64,000 nucleotides of DNA from Neobittarella massiliensis (ex Bilen et al. 2018) (lineage in GTDB: Bacteria > Bacillota > Clostridia > Oscillospirales > Ruminococcaceae): NCBI RefSeq assembly GCF_900289145.1, contig NZ_OKQO01000007.1, positions 186,001 through 250,000 of the forward strand, in the 5' to 3' direction. The position numbers and the translations under genes were made by a program. Of the stretch, positions 26,355 through 34,831 are shown piece after piece (position 1 is the first letter of the stretch; every line of letters starts with the position of its first letter). The notes beneath the pieces were generated by a model. It worked only from the letters and a program-made list of their open reading frames with translations, was not told where the DNA came from and ran no database searches.

Positions 26355-26510
26355 TGCGCCGTACCGCTCTGCGGCCCATCCCGGCGCGGGCGGCTCGCCG
26401 GCGGGGCACACCGCGTCAGCTCGGGCACGCATATCCCCGTGCTGTCACCGCACTCCTCCCCCGCTGCCCACCGCTTTATCCGGGGACCAGCAGCTTTTTC
26501 CCCAGCGCGC

Positions 26511-26560
26511 AAAAAAGGCGGCGCCCCACCGCCAAACGGGTGGGGCGCCGCCTAATTTTT
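26511..26560. terminator. Strong terminator of the third MATE gene
   Basis: A perfect 14-bp stem (GGCGGCGCCCCACC and its complement, 7- to 8-base loop) with A6 on the left and T6 on the right acts in both directions. The minus-strand MATE gene ends just to the right. Confidence 0.9.
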
Positions 26561-26591
26561 TATGTCTTCGCACCTGCCGGCAAACGGCCGA

Positions 26592-27998
26592 TCAGTGCTC
26601 CTGCAGCGCTTCTTTGTCGCGGGTGACCTGCTTGATCCACTTGCTCCCGCGGGTGCGGAAGTAGCCGTAAAAGCCCTTGATGACATAGTCGCACTTGAGG
26701 ATGATGAACACCACGATGGGGGAGAACTTGAACCAGAATGCCCCGGCAAAGGCAAGCGGCATAATAATGCCCCACATGATCACGGTGGTGTAGATGAGGA
26801 TGTTGGTGGTATCGCCGCTGCCCACCTGCAGCCCGGTCACATACAGCGACTCGTAGGCGAAGGCGATCATGCACAGGCCGTTGATGATGATCATCTGGTC
26901 GGCCATAGCATGGGTGGCGGGGGCGATGTTGTAAAAGCCCAACACCAGGTTCTTGATCGACAACACCAGGATCATGGTGAAGATGCCCAGCCCCATGCCC
27001 AGCACGTTAAAGGTCTTTTTCTGCAGCTTGGCGCGCTGGATATCGCCCGAGCCGATGGTCTTGCCGATGATGACCGACGAGGCACCCGACAGGCCCGACA
27101 GGAAGGTGGAGCCGATGCGGTGTAGCACCTCGGCGATCGTATTGGCGGCAATAGTGGTGGTGCCCAGACGGCCAAAGATCACCGAGTAGGCCGCCATGCC
27201 GATGGTGAAGATCATCTCACTGAGCATCGACGGGGCCGCGTAAGACAAAAAGTCTTTAAACAGCACCTTGTCCTTGTGCATAAAGTCGCTGATCTTCATG
27301 CGCACGTGGGGGTTTATAAAGAACATGTGCACCAGCACGCAGCTCAGCTCGATGATACGGGCGATCAGCGTGCCGATGGCCACGCCGGTAATGCCCATCT
27401 TGGGCAGGCCGAACTTGCCGAAAATAAAACCGTAGTTCAAAAAGATGTTGACCGAGTAGGTGACCAGATTGATGATCAGCGGCGTCTTGGCGTTCTCGGT
27501 GGCGCGCACCGACAGCATGTAGGCGTTGCTCACCGCAAACATCACATAGGTCAGCGCCACGATGCGCAGGTAGTTGATACCGGCGTTTATGACCTCTTTA
27601 TCGGTAGAGAAGATGCCCATGATCTGGGTGGGGAGCAGTATGACCGCGACGGCGGTGATCAGCGCCAGCAGCACCGAGCTGCGCACGGCGATAGCCAGCA
27701 CCCGCTTGATGGCGTCGGTGTCCCCCTTGCCCCAGTACTGGGCAATGAGCACCGCACCGCCCAGCGTGAGCCCGCGCAGTATGCCCGAGACGATCAAAAA
27801 GGGCTGGTCGGCAATGGCCGACGCCGACATGGGCACCTCGCCCAGCGCGCCCAGCATAATGCTGTTTAACGTGGTGACACTGTACATCAGCGCCGACTGC
27901 AGCGCCAGCGGTACTGCCAGCGACAGCACCGACCCATAGAAGTACCGGTCCCGTTCGATCGCGATTCCTCTTTTCAAGTATCTTCCCTCTCTCTTCAT
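26592..27998 (-). CDS. MATE-family efflux transporter (third in window)
   Basis: The 468-aa protein has about twelve membrane helices and MATE signatures (SIMLGALGEVPMSASAIADQPFLIV, LPKMGITGVAIGTLIARIIELSCVLV). It is a more distant relative of the tandem pair at 17.8-20.6 kb and lies on the opposite strand. The chosen ATG follows a GAGAG site; a longer in-frame reading only adds a polar leader rich in Ala and Gly. The cargo is unknown. It has its own strong terminator. Confidence 0.92.
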   Translation of the reverse strand: MKREGRYLKRGIAIERDRYFYGSVLSLAVPLALQSALMYSVTTLNSIMLGALGEVPMSASAIADQPFLIVSGILRGLTLGGAVLIAQYWGKGDTDAIKRVLAIAVRSSVLLALITAVAVILLPTQIMGIFSTDKEVINAGINYLRIVALTYVMFAVSNAYMLSVRATENAKTPLIINLVTYSVNIFLNYGFIFGKFGLPKMGITGVAIGTLIARIIELSCVLVHMFFINPHVRMKISDFMHKDKVLFKDFLSYAAPSMLSEMIFTIGMAAYSVIFGRLGTTTIAANTIAEVLHRIGSTFLSGLSGASSVIIGKTIGSGDIQRAKLQKKTFNVLGMGLGIFTMILVLSIKNLVLGFYNIAPATHAMADQMIIINGLCMIAFAYESLYVTGLQVGSGDTTNILIYTTVIMWGIIMPLAFAGAFWFKFSPIVVFIILKCDYVIKGFYGYFRTRGSKWIKQVTRDKEALQEH

Positions 27999-28457
27999 AA
28001 AACTCTCTGTCCGGCGGCCGGCCACCGCCGCAACCGCCGGGTGGCCGCTCAAAAACACCGCGCCGCCACTTTAAAAAGTCGATGTGGGCGCCGGGCCGCA
28101 CGCCCGCGCCAAACACATCTCCCCACCGAAAAACGGCGGCAGATACCCGCGCCGCACCGGCCATTACAGTTTAGCATACTCTCCACTGTTTTCCTATTGA
28201 CAATGTCACGAAAATGCAAAATGACCTATGAACAGTTGCAACATATGTGCATATATCACAATTATCAGGCCTGAAACTGGCAAAGCTACACCGTTTTACC
28301 CGCCATTTACACAAATTTACGCCAGTGCCGGTCACCGGACTCCCACCGGCCCCAGCACCCTGCTCGCACCGGGTCCAGACACAAAAATACCCGCCGCCCT
28401 GTTCTGGGGTGTCGGGTGTAAAAAAACTGTACAAAATCACCAGAGGGCGGGCGTCCT
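27999..28457. other. Gap without a gene before the papain-like gene
   Basis: I find no convincing coding region. The left half probably contains the promoter of the minus-strand MATE gene (AT-rich around 28170-28260). No conserved element is evident. Confidence 0.4.
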
Positions 28458-28527
28458 GACCCACTCTGGCCCACCTCCGGTCCGCTCCAGCCCACCTTGG
28501 CCTGCCTTGACCTGCCTCAGCCCGCTA
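28458..28527. repeat. Seven degenerate decamers, C-rich
   Basis: Seven consecutive 10-base units of the form NRNCCYRCYY run into the stop codon of the papain-like gene. The period is exact while the bases vary, as in other intergenic micro-repeats of this window. Confidence 0.6.
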
Positions 28528-29080
28528 CCGTGTCATAGTTGGCCAGCTCTCCCCGGTACAGCACCGCTCCAAAGCTCTGGCGGCCCAGGTCCTGCGGCCG
28601 TATCAGGCTAAAGTCTTTCTCAAAGTGCAGCGTACCGCTGTTTTCCAGCACAAAAGCCACGAACTGCGAGCAGACGAACCGCCGGCGAAAGCGTTTGGGC
28701 CAGCCCATCGCCATAAAAAACAGCCCGGGGAAGTTGTATTTAAACTCTGACTGGTTGCGCAAAAAGTACTCGATGATCTGCTTGGCGCGCAGGTACTGCT
28801 CGCTGCTCACCTCCAGCTGGTACACCACGCAGCGGGTGCCACTCAGCTCCTTGTACACGCCCCCGCGGGGGTCCTCGTGCACGAATCCCGCCTCCCAGGG
28901 CCGCTCCTTGATGGTGTTGCGCCCAAAAGAGTACAGCTGAGTCAGCGACTTGTCCAGCGATATCGAGACGTGGGTGAACTCGTTGCGGGTGATCAGCCGC
29001 AGCACCTTAGAAAACCAGGTGCCGGTGTGGGTAAACATGATGTATATGTACTGGGGCTGCACGACTGCGTCTTTCTCCAT
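28517..29080 (-). CDS. YiiX-type permuted papain-like hydrolase
   Basis: The 187-aa protein has the circularly permuted papain-like arrangement: a His in RNEFTHVSISLD (about residue 37) and a later catalytic Cys in RRFVCSQFVAFVLE (about residue 137). Related YiiX/YebB-type and NlpC/P60-like proteins are amidases or thioesterases acting on cell-wall or lipid substrates. It has no signal peptide and is probably cytosolic. The start ATG lies behind GAGGTGG; an upstream in-frame Met adds a basic leader and is less likely. Its 3' end overlaps a decamer repeat. The substrate is unknown. Confidence 0.7.
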   Translation of the reverse strand: MEKDAVVQPQYIYIMFTHTGTWFSKVLRLITRNEFTHVSISLDKSLTQLYSFGRNTIKERPWEAGFVHEDPRGGVYKELSGTRCVVYQLEVSSEQYLRAKQIIEYFLRNQSEFKYNFPGLFFMAMGWPKRFRRRFVCSQFVAFVLENSGTLHFEKDFSLIRPQDLGRQSFGAVLYRGELANYDTVAG

Positions 29081-29168
29081 GAAAAAGGGCCACCTCTTGT
29101 CTGCGCGGCGCCGCTGGATTTGCAGCGCCGCGGCGAAATCGATCAAAACACAAAATGGGTTTCCGGCA

Positions 29169-29618
29169 CTAGATCTTGTAGCTGCCGTCAGCCAGTGCCG
29201 CCAGCCGGGCCCTGATGGCGGGGATAGCCTGCTCGGGCGTCGTCACTTCCATCACCGAGTTCTCGATGGGGCACTGGCCGCTGCCGGTGCGGTTGGTGAT
29301 AATGGGCACCTCCCGCCCACAGTGCAGCACCAGCCCCAGCTGGACCGCCAGGTCGATGGCCGGGCGGCTGGCCACGAACGAGAAGATCTCTCTGGCGCCG
29401 CACAGCGCGGCCACGAACACCGCCGCTTTGCCAAACACCCGGTCGCAGATATACGGCGCCGCCCCGGGGTACTGCTGATACAGATCTAAAAGCGGGGCGA
29501 TGCCCTGCTTCTGCGAAGAAAAAAGCAGCTCTCCGCTCTCGCCGGCGGCCAGGCACTTGTCCTCGCTGCTTTCCATCTGTGCTCTGAGCTCCTGCAAAAT
29601 CTTATGCACGGCACACAT
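29169..29618 (-). CDS. DUF1893-family protein
   Basis: The 149-aa protein matches DUF1893 end to end: LLFSSQKQGIAPLLDLY, ICDRVFGKAAVFVAALCGA, an invariant-looking IITNRTGSGQCPIENSV near residue 110 and a C-terminal helical tail. The domain has a cytidine-deaminase-like fold, and the Cys-Pro-Ile-Glu segment is its hallmark, but no reaction is established. It precedes the papain-like gene by about 90 bases on the same strand and may share a transcript with it. Confidence 0.85.
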   Translation of the reverse strand: MCAVHKILQELRAQMESSEDKCLAAGESGELLFSSQKQGIAPLLDLYQQYPGAAPYICDRVFGKAAVFVAALCGAREIFSFVASRPAIDLAVQLGLVLHCGREVPIITNRTGSGQCPIENSVMEVTTPEQAIPAIRARLAALADGSYKI

Positions 29619-29862
29619 CCCTCTTTCTTACAAAACTCTTTCAGCTTTAGCGTGCACTACCCCGGTCACCGCGGCTAAAAAACATGCCGCAGGCGCCGGC
29701 CGTATGCAGCGGGCGCCAACAGAGCGCAGTGGCGGCAGTGCGGCTATCTAACCTATTATAACAAAGCACCTCCCCCCTGCCAAGGGGCAGCGGCGCGATT
29801 CGCCCCGCTTGTGCACAAAAAAACGCACAAAAAAGGCAGCGCAACTCCTATGTGCGGGGCCA

Positions 29863-29891
29863 TTGTTCCCCGGCGGCGCGGCTGCTATAAT
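29863..29891 (+). promoter_or_regulatory. Promoter of the cysteine desulfidase gene
   Basis: TTGTTC and a perfect TATAAT stand 17 bases apart, about 50 bases before the start. The rest of the 29619-29862 gap shows no gene. Confidence 0.7.
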
Positions 29892-29938
29892 AGGTCTAGT
29901 ACGTCATGCAACAAAATGATCATCAGGAGGAAGAGAAC

Positions 29939-31213
29939 ATGGAGGAATGCGTCTGTAGACAGTACATCCAGATCTTACAGCAGGAACTGGTGCCCGCTCT
30001 GGGCTGTACTGAGCCCATCGCCATCGCCTTTGCGGCGGCCAAGGCCCGCGAGGTACTGGGGAAGATGCCCCAGCGCATCGTCGCCAGCTGCAGCGGCAAC
30101 ATCATCAAAAATGTCAAGGGGGTCATCGTCCCCACCACCGGCGACATGAAAGGCATCGACGTGAGCGCGGTGCTGGGGGCCGTGGGCGGCGACAGCAGCC
30201 TGGGGCTGGAAACGCTCACCCCCATCACCCCCGCCCACCTGGCCACCTGCCGCGAGCTGCTTTCGCAGAACATCTGCCAGGTAAAACTGCTGGAAGGCGT
30301 TTCGAATCTACAGATCATTCTAGAGGTGTATGCCGATAGCGACAGCGCGCTGGTAGAGGTGTGTTACGCCCACACCAACATCGTGCGCATCGAGAAAAAC
30401 GGCCAGGTGCTGTTGGATGTGCGGGATCAGCAGAGCGGCAGCGGCCATGAAGGGGCCGATTACAGCACGCTCGATCTGCCCGACATCTTCGCCTTTGCCA
30501 CCACCGGCGACATCAGCGAGCTGCAGCCCACCATCGACCGGCAGGTGCAGTATAACCGCGCCATCGCCCAGGAGGGGCTCAAAAATAACTACGGCGCCAG
30601 CGTGGGCAAGACGCTGCTCGAGGTGTACGGCGACCGGGTCGAAAATTTGGCCCGGGCCTGGCCGGCTGCCGGCAGCGACGCCCGTATGGGCGGCTGCGTG
30701 CTGCCGGTAGTCACCAATTCCGGCAGCGGCAATCAGGGCATGACCGTGTGTCTGCCGGTGCTGGCCTACGCCGAGCACCTACACTGCGACCGCGAAAAGA
30801 CCACCCGCGCGCTGGTGCTCGCAAACCTCATCGCCGCCTATCAAAAGCGGGGTCTGGGCAAGCTCAGCGCCTATTGCGGGGCGGTCTCGGCCGCCTGCAG
30901 CGCCGGCGCCGCCATCACCTGGCTGTGCGGCGGCAGCTATCAGGATGTCTGCACCACCATCACCAACACGCTGGCCAACGTGTCGGGCATCGTCTGCGAC
31001 GGGGCCAAAGGCTCCTGCGCCGCCAAGATCGCCTCGGCAGTCGACGCAGCGCTGCTGGCCCACCACATGACCCAAAAAGGCCGCACCTTCGGAGCCGGCG
31101 AAGGCCTGGTGATGGACAGCGCCGACCGCACCGTCGATGCCGTCACCCGCATGGGCCGCGAAGGCATGCGCTCTACCGACGTCGAGATCCTAAATATCAT
31201 GATCGGCAAATAG
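29939..31213 (+). CDS. L-cysteine desulfidase / UPF0597-type protein
   Basis: The 424-aa cytosolic protein belongs to the UPF0597 (YhaM/CyuA) family, relatives of the alpha part of iron-sulfur L-serine dehydratase. Markers are ELVPALGCTEPIAIAFAAAKA at the start, SGNIIKNVKGVIVPTTG, GSGNQGMTVCLPV, and the Cys-rich late segment with AAITWLCGG and CDGAKGSCAAKIA, whose Cys residues probably hold a 4Fe-4S cluster. Members release sulfide or ammonia from cysteine. AGGAGG precedes the ATG by eight bases. It is a single-gene unit with its own promoter and terminator. Confidence 0.88.
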   Translation: MEECVCRQYIQILQQELVPALGCTEPIAIAFAAAKAREVLGKMPQRIVASCSGNIIKNVKGVIVPTTGDMKGIDVSAVLGAVGGDSSLGLETLTPITPAHLATCRELLSQNICQVKLLEGVSNLQIILEVYADSDSALVEVCYAHTNIVRIEKNGQVLLDVRDQQSGSGHEGADYSTLDLPDIFAFATTGDISELQPTIDRQVQYNRAIAQEGLKNNYGASVGKTLLEVYGDRVENLARAWPAAGSDARMGGCVLPVVTNSGSGNQGMTVCLPVLAYAEHLHCDREKTTRALVLANLIAAYQKRGLGKLSAYCGAVSAACSAGAAITWLCGGSYQDVCTTITNTLANVSGIVCDGAKGSCAAKIASAVDAALLAHHMTQKGRTFGAGEGLVMDSADRTVDAVTRMGREGMRSTDVEILNIMIGK

Positions 31214-31250
31214 CGGCACTTTTCATCATGGGGGACTTTATTCTCCCCGG

Positions 31251-31280
31251 CCCAACCCAGCACAGCCCAACCCAGCACAG
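31251..31280. repeat. Two exact 15-base tandem copies
   Basis: CCCAACCCAGCACAG occurs twice in direct succession, followed by partial copies (TCCGGCACAG, AGCAGAG), between the desulfidase gene and its terminator. Confidence 0.7.
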
Positions 31281-31316
31281 TCCGGCACAGAGCAGAGCAG
31301 CCGCCGACCGCACATC

Positions 31317-31370
31317 AAAAAGCCAGAGCAGCCGGGAAATCACTCGTTTCCCCGGCTGCTCTGGCTTTTT
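31317..31370. terminator. Very strong bidirectional terminator
   Basis: A perfect 20-bp stem beginning AAAAAGCCAGAGCAGCCGGG with a 14-base loop lies between the convergent desulfidase and ACT-domain genes. Confidence 0.95.
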
Positions 31371-31393
31371 ATAAAAGGTAGCTGGTGCCGCGC

Positions 31394-31762
31394 TCACCCC
31401 TCGATCTGGTGCCCCGCCTCACGCAGGCAGCACAGCGCTTTTTGGTAGTGCTGCTGTTTGGTCAGGATATAGTCGGTGTTGTAGGTCGATACGGCAAAGA
31501 TACCGATCTCGTTTTGGGCCAGAATATCCGCGATCTCCGCCAGGATCCCGATCAGCGAAAAGTCTAACTGCCCCTCGATGCGCAGTATCCGCCAGCCGTC
31601 GTCGCGCTGGGTGGCGTTGGCGGGGGCGCGCTCGGTCCTGCACACCACCGATAGCTCCTCGTCTGTCTTACCCAAAAAGCAAAATGTATCCTCCAGGTCC
31701 ACCTGCGACAGGTCCGGCACCTTGCAGACCGACATCTGTACGGCAAATCTCCTTAAAACCAT
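31394..31762 (-). CDS. ACT-domain protein
   Basis: The 122-aa protein is a small ACT_7-type protein. An N-terminal strand-rich part holds KTDEELSVVCRTERAP, and the ACT core reads LDFSLIGILAEIADILAQNEIGIFAVSTYNTDYILTKQQ. Such stand-alone ACT proteins bind amino acids as sensors or subunit partners. GGGGAG lies five bases before the ATG used here. It lies downstream of the AlkD-like gene on the same strand (63-base gap) and may be its operon partner. Confidence 0.8.
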   Translation of the reverse strand: MVLRRFAVQMSVCKVPDLSQVDLEDTFCFLGKTDEELSVVCRTERAPANATQRDDGWRILRIEGQLDFSLIGILAEIADILAQNEIGIFAVSTYNTDYILTKQQHYQKALCCLREAGHQIEG

Positions 31763-31825
31763 CTGTTCTCCCCTTATCTCATTCAGATCTTCTGTTCTTA
31801 GGCCGCCATCACCGCCGACAGCAAA

Positions 31826-32566
31826 CTACTTCTTTTTGCGCCGCAGGGTCCTGAGCATCTGCTTGTCGTCACTGCTCACGCGAAACGATTCGCACAGCTT
31901 CGAGATGGTCTTTTGGTGGGTGAGATCATCCAGCGCACCGCCCTGCAGCAGCTCCACCACATAGTCCGGGTCATAGAGGTAGGCGGTGGCGTAAAACCAG
32001 GCCAGCGCCATCTGCACATAGTAATGCTCCCGATGTATCTGCGCACACAGCGCCAGCGCCCGGCTGCGGTGGCTGTCCGCCAGCAAGTAGGTCATACACA
32101 GGACCACCGCCACCCGCACCTGCCAGGGGTCCGGCTGGTCAGCCAGCCGGGCACACAGCGCCAGCGTATAGTCCAGGTCCTTTTTCAGGCCCTTACAATG
32201 GCTGCAAAAGCTGTCGCACTGGGCCCAGTTGTGGATGCGGGGGATATACGCCTCTATATACTGCCGGGCGATGTCGTCCAGCTCTTTGGCGGTGGCGCGC
32301 CCCAGCACCAAGCCGCACAGCACCGTCTCCTCCTGGGTGCCGTCGACGCTGCAGTCCACAAAGCCGCACCAGTCACCGGCGGCTATCTGCCTGGCCGCCG
32401 CCTGCAGCACCGGTGCCCGCACCCCCAAAAGCGGGGTGTCGGCATCAGCCAGTATCTTCTGGTGAAACTGGCGGTAGCCGTCGTCGGCCTGTCCCTGCAG
32501 CCAGTTTATCAGCTGTTGGTAGTGTTCGCGGTCCCATCTGGTAGGCAGTGGCATATCGCTCATCAT
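31826..32566 (-). CDS. AlkD-like DNA alkylation repair protein
   Basis: This 246-aa HEAT-like helical-repeat protein has the AlkD pattern: LLGVRAPVLQAAARQIA, then ETVLCGLVLGRA, a Trp-rich groove segment IPRIHNWAQCDSFCS and helices ending LCESFRVSSDDKQMLRTLRRKKK. AlkD-type proteins excise alkylated bases without flipping them. GGAGG precedes tandem ATG codons. The first ATG overlaps the stop of the ancestral HAD gene remnant, so the gene was once translated directly after that HAD gene. The mobile element now separates them by 17.9 kb. Confidence 0.85.
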   Translation of the reverse strand: MMSDMPLPTRWDREHYQQLINWLQGQADDGYRQFHQKILADADTPLLGVRAPVLQAAARQIAAGDWCGFVDCSVDGTQEETVLCGLVLGRATAKELDDIARQYIEAYIPRIHNWAQCDSFCSHCKGLKKDLDYTLALCARLADQPDPWQVRVAVVLCMTYLLADSHRSRALALCAQIHREHYYVQMALAWFYATAYLYDPDYVVELLQGGALDDLTHQKTISKLCESFRVSSDDKQMLRTLRRKKK

Positions 32567-32662
32567 TTTTCCTCCAATACGATCGGCACCAGCTCCTGTA
32601 AGCTGGCTATGCGGTAGGTGATCTTTAACCCCTCATCCGATTTGCATCCGGTGGGCTCGTAC
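32563..32662 (-). pseudogene. Detached 3' end of the HAD phosphatase gene
   Basis: Read on the minus strand, this stretch continues the HAD frame: the 48-bp repeat encodes the last shared residues up to ITY, then come RIASLQELVPIVLEEK and a TGA. It is the original C-terminus, cut from its gene by the mobile element. Its TGA overlaps the alkD ATG (ATGA). Confidence 0.9.
32615..32662. repeat. attL: left copy of the 48-bp repeat
   Basis: The repeat begins TAGGTGATCTTTAACCCCTC and ends GTGGGCTCGTAC. It is identical to the copy at the right end and is coding sequence of the HAD gene. Confidence 0.92.
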
Positions 32663-32765
32663 AATAAGCGCATGTTTTGGGGCGAATACAGCGTGATTTG
32701 TAGTAGTCAAATGGGCATAGAATACAGCGCAGTATACACCGAGTAACTGGGAAAATAAAAACAGG

Positions 32766-32783
32766 TGCGGTAAAACATGCGGT
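32766..32783. promoter_or_regulatory. Left pair of candidate integrase arm sites
   Basis: TGCGGT occurs twice, 12 bases apart, about 100 bases inside the left end. The same pair with the same spacing and orientation sits inside the right end. Confidence 0.55.
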
Positions 32784-32784
32784 C

Positions 32785-32812
32785 AAAAAACAGCGGGCCA
32801 TCTGTACCCGCT
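32785..32812 (-). terminator. Terminator of the integrase gene
   Basis: AGCGGG pairs with CCCGCT and is followed on the minus strand by six T, just after the integrase stop codon. It would limit read-through into the host alkD gene. Confidence 0.7.
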
Positions 32813-32821
32813 GCTGCTATT

Positions 32822-33922
32822 TTACTGCGAAAGCACCCTGTCGAAAACACCGTCAAGCATATTCGCTGCCCGCTGCTTTTCGCCGTCCACCTCATGGCCG
32901 TATACGCCGAATGTGTCCATGCTGCCAGAGTGGCCGACTACCATTTTTATGAGCTGCTCGGGTACATCGGACTTCGCAAGGCTTATGAGGGTATGCCGCA
33001 TTTCATATAGGCTGCATGAAATGTTGTGTTGCTTGCGATATAGTTTCCATTTTCCATAAAGACAGACGCTTGACATAGCATTTCCGTGGCGATCAGGGAA
33101 CAGCCATTTTGAAATAATGTGGTGCCGTTTCAGGTTTTCCCGCTGCTGTTCTAATATGGCCAGCTGGTGGCGGCCCAGAATTATTGACCGCTGAGCATTT
33201 TCATTTTTTCCGGTGGTGATCTCTCCATAACTGTTTATAGAGCGCTGAACAGTCAGCGTGTTGCCCGAAAGATCGCTATTCTGCAACCCGCACAACTCGC
33301 CCGGACGCAAGCCCAGCAGCACAAGAAAACGGAAAGCGGGAACATAGAAATAGGGCTGTACTTGTCCACGCGTTTTTACAAGATCGGTAGAAAACAGGGT
33401 TTTTAAATCATCGGGTTGCAGAATACGCTTTTTGCCTACTGGTGCTCCACGTGGTATCGTGATATCTTCCGGGCGCTCCATGGGTATACCGTTTTTCTTT
33501 GCGAACCGGCAAAACACCGATATTGTAGTACGTATGCTAGTAAGCGTCTTTTTTGATAGTCCACCCTTAAAACCGCGATCAATGCAGTTCTGCCAGTCCT
33601 GTTCAGTTAAAGCCGCAACCCGCTTGTGCTCCAAGCCGGGGAGCAGCCAGCAGCGCCCGAAATACTCCGTTTGCTTATAGTTGCTGGTGCCTGTGGTACT
33701 CTTTACCCTTTCCAGATGTTCGGCCCACAGTGCCCCAAAACGGACGTTTTCACGGCTGCTACCAGTCTCTAGCCACTTATCTGCCTTGCGTTCGGCCTCT
33801 GCCTTGCCTTTTTTCCCTGCGGTAGCAGAGTAGAACGACCGACGAACGCCGTCTTTCTGTACATCAATGCGCCAGCGGGTCGATTTTTCCACCCAGCGGG
33901 CTTCATTTTTGCGTACTGCCAT
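32822..33922 (-). CDS. int: Tyrosine integrase
   Basis: This 366-aa recombinase has an N-terminal arm-binding domain (WRIDVQKDGVRRSFYSATAGKKGKAEAE), a SAM-like core-binding domain (about residues 60-150) and a catalytic domain. The catalytic residues visible are Arg in GLRPGELCGL, Lys in GKNENAQR, Arg in YEMRHT, His in VVGHSG and the Tyr nucleophile in VYGH. The usual first His of the HxxR box is Tyr here. It stands 160 bases from the left attachment repeat. AAAGGGG precedes the ATG. It integrates and, with a directionality factor, excises the element. Confidence 0.95.
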   Translation of the reverse strand: MAVRKNEARWVEKSTRWRIDVQKDGVRRSFYSATAGKKGKAEAERKADKWLETGSSRENVRFGALWAEHLERVKSTTGTSNYKQTEYFGRCWLLPGLEHKRVAALTEQDWQNCIDRGFKGGLSKKTLTSIRTTISVFCRFAKKNGIPMERPEDITIPRGAPVGKKRILQPDDLKTLFSTDLVKTRGQVQPYFYVPAFRFLVLLGLRPGELCGLQNSDLSGNTLTVQRSINSYGEITTGKNENAQRSIILGRHQLAILEQQRENLKRHHIISKWLFPDRHGNAMSSVCLYGKWKLYRKQHNISCSLYEMRHTLISLAKSDVPEQLIKMVVGHSGSMDTFGVYGHEVDGEKQRAANMLDGVFDRVLSQ

Positions 33923-33987
33923 AGTTTACAGCCCCTTTCACATTGTGGTATAGTCAGGGGGCAGATCATGGCACGTTGCCATCCTCT

Positions 33988-34032
33988 AAGCCTTGCCGTA
34001 GTGTCCCTCGGGCACATGGCAGGGCTTTTTAT
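33988..34032 (+). terminator. Compound hairpin between integrase and MNT-HEPN genes
   Basis: AAGCCTTGCC pairs with GGCAGGGCTT, enclosing an inner GTGTCCC/GGGCAC hairpin, and TTTTTATTTT follows on the plus strand. No plus-strand gene ends here, so it may stop antisense transcription or act as a processing site in the leftward message. Confidence 0.5.
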
Positions 34033-34691
34033 TTTGTGCCCCCCAGTTTGCTCACAACATCGTCAAACAGGTCTACATACTGATTTTTAATACGGTCAAA
34101 TATCGTCGCGGCGGTATCTTCATCGTATATGTGGGACGTGGAATTTCGGTCATTTAGCAGCCCTATCCATAGTGCCTCATCTTGTATCACACCATCTGCA
34201 AACGCCTGCCGTATGGCCGATTTGGGGCTATTGACATCCGTGTAGCCTTGGTCTATCAGATATTCACGTAAGGTTTTCCATGTCAGTTCTGTGCAAAACT
34301 CAAAGCGCTGTATAGCACCATCGCGGATAGAGGCTAACGGGTTGTTCTCATAGTCTTTTAGCGCCTCTTTCAGCCTGTCCACTGCGCTTATTAGCTTGGT
34401 GTATTTCTCCTGCATTTTATCCATAAGAATAACCCCGTCCCTCTCTATATTGCGCAACAGTGCCGTGTCTGTCTGCTGGGTAACATGGACAATATCGATT
34501 TTCAGCAGGGTGGGCAGATCATCCAGATGCGACCAAAAAGCGGGTTGGCATTCCTGTGGCATTCCCCAAACCGCAATATCTATATCACTGCCCTGCCGAT
34601 GATCTCCACGGGCCCGAGAACCAAAGAGCACCACGCGATCAGCGCCACATTTTCTACCCGCTGCCGCTATTTGTCGATATATCTGCTGCAT
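34029..34691 (-). CDS. Fused MNT nucleotidyltransferase-HEPN toxin-antitoxin protein
   Basis: The 220-aa protein joins two domains that normally form separate antitoxin and toxin chains. Residues 1-95 are a minimal nucleotidyltransferase (VVLFGSRARGDHRQGSDIDIAVWG, with the GSxxRG and DxD metal motif). Residues 95-215 are an HI0074/NTase-substrate-binding HEPN domain with SPKSAIRQAF and RNSTSHIYDE, which contains the R-x4-H signature of HEPN RNases. MNT partners can silence HEPN toxins by AMP transfer near this motif. The fusion may be an internally controlled toxin protecting the element from loss or phage. Translation starts after a G-rich site. Confidence 0.85.
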   Translation of the reverse strand: MQQIYRQIAAAGRKCGADRVVLFGSRARGDHRQGSDIDIAVWGMPQECQPAFWSHLDDLPTLLKIDIVHVTQQTDTALLRNIERDGVILMDKMQEKYTKLISAVDRLKEALKDYENNPLASIRDGAIQRFEFCTELTWKTLREYLIDQGYTDVNSPKSAIRQAFADGVIQDEALWIGLLNDRNSTSHIYDEDTAATIFDRIKNQYVDLFDDVVSKLGGTK

Positions 34692-34831
34692 TTGTTTGGC
34701 CCCCTTGCGATGGTTGTTGTAGCGGGTTTTAGATCCTCTAGTCCCACAATAACAATATCTGGTTTACTATCTGGTACAGGTCTGCCCGTTAGGACAAGCC
34801 AATTTTCTTGTTTGGCTGGCTCTACCGTCAA
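34667..34831 (-). CDS. Possible coupled 54-aa protein after the repressor
   Basis: A TTG overlaps the repressor stop codon (TTGA), and an open frame of 54 codons runs into the start of the MNT-HEPN gene. The peptide (starting TVEPAKQENWLVLTGRPVPD) has ordinary amino-acid use but no known motif. Overlaps on both sides favour a real coupled gene; the absence of a separate ribosome site argues against it. Confidence 0.3.
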   Translation of the reverse strand: MTVEPAKQENWLVLTGRPVPDSKPDIVIVGLEDLKPATTTIARGPNKCSRYIDK

